Shown piece after piece: positions 58,301 through 64,000 of a stretch of DNA of 64,000 bases. Origin of the DNA: Hymenolepis diminuta. Taxonomy: Eukaryota > Platyhelminthes > Cestoda > Cyclophyllidea > Hymenolepididae. Below the pieces are notes generated by a model. The model made no database searches. It saw only the letters and a list, made by a program, of their open reading frames with translations, and was not told the DNA's origin. The stretch covers positions 824,393-888,392 of the forward strand of contig CAADRB010000048.1 of the NCBI GenBank assembly GCA_900708905.1. Direction: 5' to 3'. Made by a program: the position numbers and the translations under genes. The stretch's first letter is position 1; each line of letters opens with the position of its first letter.

Positions 58301-61300
58301 TCAAAAATGATTTCGAACTTAGGCGAAAGAGAACACTCTAATGAACGATTTGATTTCATGAAAAAAAATACCTCTAAAATTATTCGATTGACCTAAATTC
58401 GCATTCCCATGGAATGAAAGTGTTTTTGATAATTATCTAAGTTCCATTGGATTAAGAAATCCGAATTAATTAGTAAGTTCATTTATAGTTCTAAACTTGT
58501 GAACTCCGATAGGTCGATACGACCCGACATAAAAGAAGTAGCTTGGAGTTTTGATTTAGTGCTATGTTTGGAATAAATTACTTTCAAATCTACCGTTGGA
58601 AGCTGAACTTTCTCAACCCCAAATTGACTTGGGTAGAAGGAAGGTTTGTTCGAGTCCCGTTTGAGAAAGACTCGGACTTTTTTGCTCCTTCCGTTTACCA
58701 AAATGTGCTCCGATATACATCGATGTGCGACAAGAATGTTGATCACTGGCCCCTCATTGCACTATCGCAATTATCTCAACCTTCATTTTAACTAATAAAT
58801 ATAATCTCAATATGTGCTGTCTGTTAAGGGTCTCACGACACATTTAATGGTACTGTCTATTTATTAATAAACCAGCACTTATTATATTTGTGAAAAGGAA
58901 TCAATTGTCATCAACCCTAAAAATAAATTATTCACAATGCGAATAAACACTAAAATTCAATAAAATTTGATCCTAGTGTATATAAAGTCATGACCTTACC
59001 TTAATCAAAAATCAAATAATTTTTTGTTCTCCTAATTACAAATCAAGGCGAAATGGATTTAAATATCATATGCACAAGATTCAACAGAAGAAATCGATAA
59101 ATTCGTTGTCAAACATGGTAATTACTTGTCTTTTCGATGACAGTTTCCAAGAGACACAATTCTAAATTGGTTTACATTACCACCTGTGATTGATCAGTTA
59201 GTGTCTTCCATAGGAATCTAATTCATGACACTCCAAGATGTTCTAAATCTCTTCCGTTTTGTAATTCACTTATCAAGATCGCACTGGAATCTTTTCTAGC
59301 CATACCAATGAGGAATTGAAGAAGACTATTTATAGCTGGTCTAGGAGGACAAAAATTAATTCGATTACTTCTGACTGATCCTAAACGAAAACTGGGCTCA
59401 TCGGTTGACAGACTTTCCATAGTTCAACCTGTTCGAAATCTCTTTGAACCACTGTTGATTTTCAATCATTGGTGGCATTTTTAGACAGTGTAGATGACGA
59501 ATATTTTTCTCTTTTTTTCAAGTCCATGAATGCAATCCTTTCCGTTTTATTCGGAGGAGAATAGAAGCTTAAAAGAAACTTGGGGGAGCAATCTGCATAG
59601 GAAGTATTTCTAACTGCTGTGAAGTGTTTATCTTTTCCATGTTTTGCAACGGACATTTGGAAATTGTTAAAAAGGAGGCATTGAGAAGCATAACCGGGTC
59701 TGTTTGGATATGTTCGTATCCTGAAATGCATGGTAAAACCGTCGGAAGAGCCAAGCTTGAGAGTATTAAATTCCGCCTTCGATACGTGTATCTCTTACCA
59801 GCATAAGGTTTAGAAGGATCTGGAATTCTCACTAGTGGCAATTTAGCGATCTTCTGATCTTATAATACGACTGATGAACTTTAATATGACCTACGTGTAT
59901 CGACGTCGACCAAGCCATTACTGACAGCGCAGAGGACATTACTGGATGATTATGCATCCCATCGAGATGGCTATTGCAGTTCGAGAGGAGTACATAGCTA
60001 TCAAAATTCATGTTTATTGCAAAACCAGCTGAATGCTCCCAGTTGACAGTGACCTTCTTGAAACTGTTACCTATTCCAGCCTGCAACTGCTCAAGGAATT
60101 GATTTCCGTTTTCCCACTCCGAAGTAGATATGAGATAGGGAATTCTCATACTCAATACAGTGACAAAGTTTCGTATTCATTAATGAAAAGAAAACACCAA
60201 CATCACACAACTTTTATGATTTTTCCACTCGACGTTTGAAATGAGTTCGAAACTTACCTTGACTCAGACTTTCACTCAACACATTTAGTATTTTGACGCC
60301 ATGCACTGATTAGAAAGTTCTTGATGTGATTGCTCGACGCGTTCTCTTTATGTGGATCTTGAATTCAGTAAACAATCAAAATTACGATCAAAACTTAAAA
60401 TGAACGGCACAATATTTCTCTCAATTAAAACAATTCCCGTTGACGCTCCAATGAATCTGCAGAAATATTAAATTTTTTAATTAAAACATTTTTATTTCGA
60501 TTATTCTTCACTTTCTACACTTTCTTTACCACTTTTTAATTTTGTTTATCATTATTTATCATCATAATGGCGAGAGGAGTAAAGTTGGAAGAAATTGTTT
60601 TTGATTTAATATAAAAGCTTATGACAAATTATTTTGAAATTTTATAATATTAATAATATTAAAATAATATTAAATTAAATTTTTCATTTTAATTTAAAAA
60701 AACACAAGTGTAATCTTAAAGTAAAGTTGAAATCAAACTTATTTCAGGCAATAGATATGCTTAAACCAGGTACTTCACAGTTTTGGTCATTAAATAAATA
60801 ATATCTCTTTAAGTTAATAAATTAAATAAATTGATCGGTCGTAAAGTTTGATTAGTTGTCATAGCGACAATCAATTAATGTCAGCTTAAAAGTTGCATGA
60901 GACTTTTGAAGGCCTTCAGTGGAAGCTTAGTTTTCTATGCAAATGGGTGGAAATCGCATCAGATATCGATTTTCAGAAGCTGGAGTTTGCGTCCACAGCC
61001 CAATTCAAATTCGTCTGCTTGCAGAAGGAAGCAGATTCTCTTTGATTGTGGTATCACTCCCAGGTTTGAAGTTACAGAGCAGTTAGTTGGTATAGGCTAA
61101 TGAGATTTTATTTTTAGTGGTTAAACTAGCACAACTATTCTATTAAATATAACAAAGCTCACCCAGAGGTATTCAAAAAGGCGCATATATAATACTATGC
61201 TAATCCACAGATTCAACAATTAATTTAATAACTGACTCACCCATAGCGAAGTTGACAGAGACAGCATGAAAACAAATTGACAATGGCATTGACACCAGAA

Positions 61301-62055
61301 CTCCGAGTTTCTTGGAATCTATCGACTCATTGCTCCGAGTTGTAACTAGTGTAATTACTTAATGAACAGTGCCGATTTGTATACTATATTTAAGCAGATT
61401 ATATCATTTCTTTCGATTCCTATCAATCCTTTTATTCCACATATTCCTTACCCTCCTTTAGGGAGAAATTTAAAAATGTCCCTTTTGATATGACGGACCA
61501 GAAAATTCATTGAGATTTGTTGATAAACGTGGTGAAAATTATGAAGCAAGTATCTACATATCTAAAGAGATCTGATCTTTTATCCATCAAAAAATTTGAT
61601 GTCTAGGAGGTTTTTCGACTGCCTTCCTGTTTATTTGACAGCAGGAATCAGAGTGATCCACTTTGTTACCATATAAGGGTAAATATAACGCATTCCCTTG
61701 AGTTATTTTAAATGCAGGCTAACTTCAATTCCATCAAAAAGATGGCTTCATGTTAACATACCAGAGTTATGGATCTAAGTGCTTTCGGTTTTATTCAGTT
61801 GTCTGCATATATTTGCAACTGACTCTTTACTACAGCTATTTGACAGCTATTTAGTAAATACCAACCGGGCAATATTCATCCCCCTATTATTATATAAGTC
61901 GGGACTCCCACTTTTCAAACATTCTGAGTGGTGCGTGTAAGATAATTTGAGGTCATAAGTACAGTCAACGAGTTTCCACAGAAGGTTAGGAATAAATCTA
62001 CTCTCTTTAATACTCTCCTTGTTGTAGTCATGTCTCCCTGAGCCGTAGTCATGTT
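58301..62055. other. Gene-poor stretch, possible unrecognised exons
   Basis: Overlapping minus-strand frames at 59223-59420, 59569-59841 and 59832-60155 and plus-strand frames at 58564-58791 and 60897-61100 are moderately protein-like but show no family motif and no consistent splice pattern. They may be exons of an unknown gene or chance. The rest is AT-rich. Confidence 0.35.
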
Positions 62056-62059
62056 CGTC

Positions 62060-62270
62060 AAGCTCATTGTGGAAAGCACTAGGTTAATTTAATTTGGGTC
62101 TAGAGAAAATATCCTGCAATCACTCATACGAGAAACTCGCATTCTGCCACCTCTTTTATTGGCCACAATTAACTTCTGCGGTCGACCACTCACATCATTC
62201 TATGTGCACTGATGAATGCCAATCTCGTAGACGAGTATGTTGGCCACTGCTTTGAAATATTTCAAGCACC
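62060..62270 (-). repeat. tRNA-like SINE, copy 6
   Basis: The minus strand reads AGCAGTGGCCAACATACTCG (A-box region), TACGAGATTGGCATTCATCA (B-box position) and GAGTGGTCGACCGCAGAAG, then a partial body (GAGAAACTCGCATTCTGCC on the plus strand) as in copies 3 and 57437. Confidence 0.55.
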
Positions 62271-63113
62271 ATCAAAATAATTTCAAGCGCGATTTTCTAT
62301 TTAGAAAATTGTGAGCAATCTCCACGTACTCAATAAATCAAATCACCCATAAAATCATAACAAATCAGAGAACAAGTATTTACGCGCCATCAAATCTTTC
62401 ATGTCGACGAGTGAAATGCGTCACGGAAATTTCAACATGATCCATTACAATTGTCAGAATTAGTTGACGGCAGAGTAATCTTCAACTCAAAACTGAACAT
62501 CGATCAGTGTATATCTTCATCCCACACTTTCTTGTTTGAAGGTCAGAAAATAGACTTTTTCTTACTTCCTTGAATATGAACACATTTCTTGTGAGCATAA
62601 ATCGATTACTAAATGTACCTCTCAAATTCTCCCCAAATTTTCTCTTTCGGTCAAAGTGCCCCGATAACTTATTTCCAAAGACTGAACGAACTCACTAGAA
62701 TAATTTCAGAAGAAACTTAGTTCACCGTAATAAATTATTCGTCAAACTGATAAAATAAGCTGCATTCTTATAGATACTCTTGGTTTCAATATTAGTGTAC
62801 ATACAGAAGTGCGTATACTTTTGCTGTCAATTAGACAGAAGATGAAAAAATGAGGCGGGCAAGAGTAAAGAGTTATGAGCGAATAATGGGGGCCAAAATA
62901 CCATTAAAGTCACTGAGTTTTTAATTAATTAAAGTTAGAATAGGGATTAAGCTAGAGATGCTTGTTACCATGCGAGATGGACACTCTGATTTAATAAAGG
63001 CTTAATGGAATAGGAGTGCAATATTAAAATTATTATGGGAAGAGAGTTACTCTAAATTATGTTGGGAAGTTGAGCATTTGGCTTAAGAATCCAATTAGGG
63101 AAGTATTCGAAAC
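62271..63113. other. Intergenic, downstream of the SLC9B-like gene
   Basis: No gene was seen. The 3' UTR of the antiporter gene must lie here, but no clear AATAAA on the minus strand stands out. Confidence 0.5.
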
Positions 63114-64000
63114 TCAAAGTGCTGTTTCTTGAGTAGCTGAAACAGCTTCGTTTTCATAAGTTCTAGCGATTTTCGGATTTTTCTTGTGGCTGCCAACGGT
63201 ATTATGAATGCGCATCCTGGTGACGAGACTTTTGTGATTTTGAGTGTCTGGATTAATCGTTGGTGAAGGTCGGTCTGATTCGCTTTGTTTCAGTAAGTGT
63301 GGAGCGACAATTGGTATGAGAAAGGCTGCAGCAGGAGCGGTTATGATGATTGAAAGTGCAGCAAGAGCAATTATCTAAAAGAAGTAAAAACAGCGCATAT
63401 TTCAGTAATTAGTAGGCTTCGTCAATAAAGAAAGTCAAAAAGCAAATAAAGTGTATCGAAGGTCCTGGAAAGTGAACGACAGTAGGTGCTAAAATGATCA
63501 AATGTGAAATAAGCCAAAAAGATATGGGTCAATTGGGGAGTAAAACTTAAAGTCTGGCTTATGACGGGTCAAACATTATTGCAGATTATATTTGAGGCCA
63601 TTACTAGCTGTCATAACCGTTTAATAACTTATAAGGAGAGGGAGGACTTTTATCCTCACGGACAGAGAGATCCTGCTGTTTAAATAAAATGATTATATAT
63701 TTAAATATTTGAAGAATCTTTCAAGTATTTTTTATAATAATAACTAAAATTAAATATGTTTGAAAGCGGCTGTTGCCGAAATTTCATAATTTAATCAGCC
63801 TAGTTAAGAAAAATGTCGCTTGGAACTTCGGTGAAATTTGATAAGTCAAAAACCTTCTTCGTTGACATGGCATTTTTCAAAAAAAACAGAAAATGAAACG
63901 CTTAATGGTTAAAACTTACAATTTTTTTAACAAAACAAGTAAACGTAATACATTTAAAGCATAAATGTATTCGAAATGTCCTCCTTCGGCTTCTAACAAT
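63114..64000 (-). CDS. SLC9B/NHA-type sodium (cation)/proton antiporter, 3' end only
   Basis: Two minus-strand exons are visible. The penultimate exon enters from beyond 64000 and ends at 63952 (LLEAEGGHFEYIYALN|GTATTA). The last exon is 63374-63114 (87 codons including TGA), starting after CTTTTAG. Joined in phase 0 they encode the last transmembrane helix of the antiporter (IIALAALSIIITAPAAAFLI PIV, then APHLL) and a polar cytosolic tail of about 55 residues. The order acidic loop, Y-x-L-N, 14-residue helix start ending ITAP, then P-x-LL agrees with the C-terminus of animal NHA/SLC9B proteins. The conserved ion-binding aspartates lie outside the window. The family is inferred from this short segment; NHA1 and NHA2 cannot be told apart. 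Confidence 0.65.

Noticed and set aside
58640..58665. Possible tRNA gene (GTTCGAGTCCC)
   Set aside because: The bases around it cannot form the T-stem or an acceptor stem; it is an isolated B-box-like word.

Overview
The window is invertebrate nuclear DNA, AT-rich, with spliced genes, very short introns (30, 35 and about 40 bp beside 70 bp to 2 kb ones), AATAAA poly(A) signals and many eroded LTR elements and SINE-like repeats. The compact gene pair with a splice acceptor directly before an ATG, the divergent GT31 glycosyltransferases and the short introns fit a parasitic flatworm, most likely a tapeworm. The species cannot be fixed from the sequence, and this assignment is inference.

Layout. 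1-2972: an inverted copy of 23607-26514. Each arm carries the 3' exon of one FHA-domain gene plus an extra truncated 846-bp copy of that exon behind a single N. 2376-5148 (minus) and 21547-24203 (plus): two facing paralogues of a two-exon gene with an N-terminal FHA-like domain and a C-terminal domain I do not recognise. A third, more divergent paralogue lies at 27830-29287 (minus). 7327-10189 (minus): a two-exon GT31 beta-1,3-galactosyltransferase-like gene, with a broken copy of its first exon upstream at 10836-11201. 11.6-12.8 kb: a decayed Ty3/gypsy reverse transcriptase/RNase H fragment. 13-21.5 kb: no intact gene seen.

30751-33448 (minus): two mitochondrial ribosomal protein genes, MRPS18B then MRPL14, about 114 bp apart and probably one polycistronic unit with spliced-leader processing. 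35.9-39.7 kb: a nest of LTR-element remains, including a solo LTR with a perfect 5-bp target duplication, a short LTR-internal-LTR element inserted in an older repeat, and a gag/protease relic. 40651-48658 (plus): a complete 15-exon MYBBP1A (yeast Pol5-like) gene of 1188 codons. 48.7-63.1 kb: gene-poor, with copies of a tRNA-like SINE. 63114-64000 (minus): the last two exons of an SLC9B/NHA-type cation/proton antiporter, cut by the window edge.

The recognised genes are housekeeping genes of mitochondrial translation, nucleolar ribosome biogenesis, Golgi glycosylation and ion exchange. They do not form one pathway. The least explained protein-coding content is the FHA family. The most important caution is that the perfect identity between the inverted arms begins exactly at the base where the single-N junctions occur, so assembly duplication must be excluded before any biology is inferred from it.
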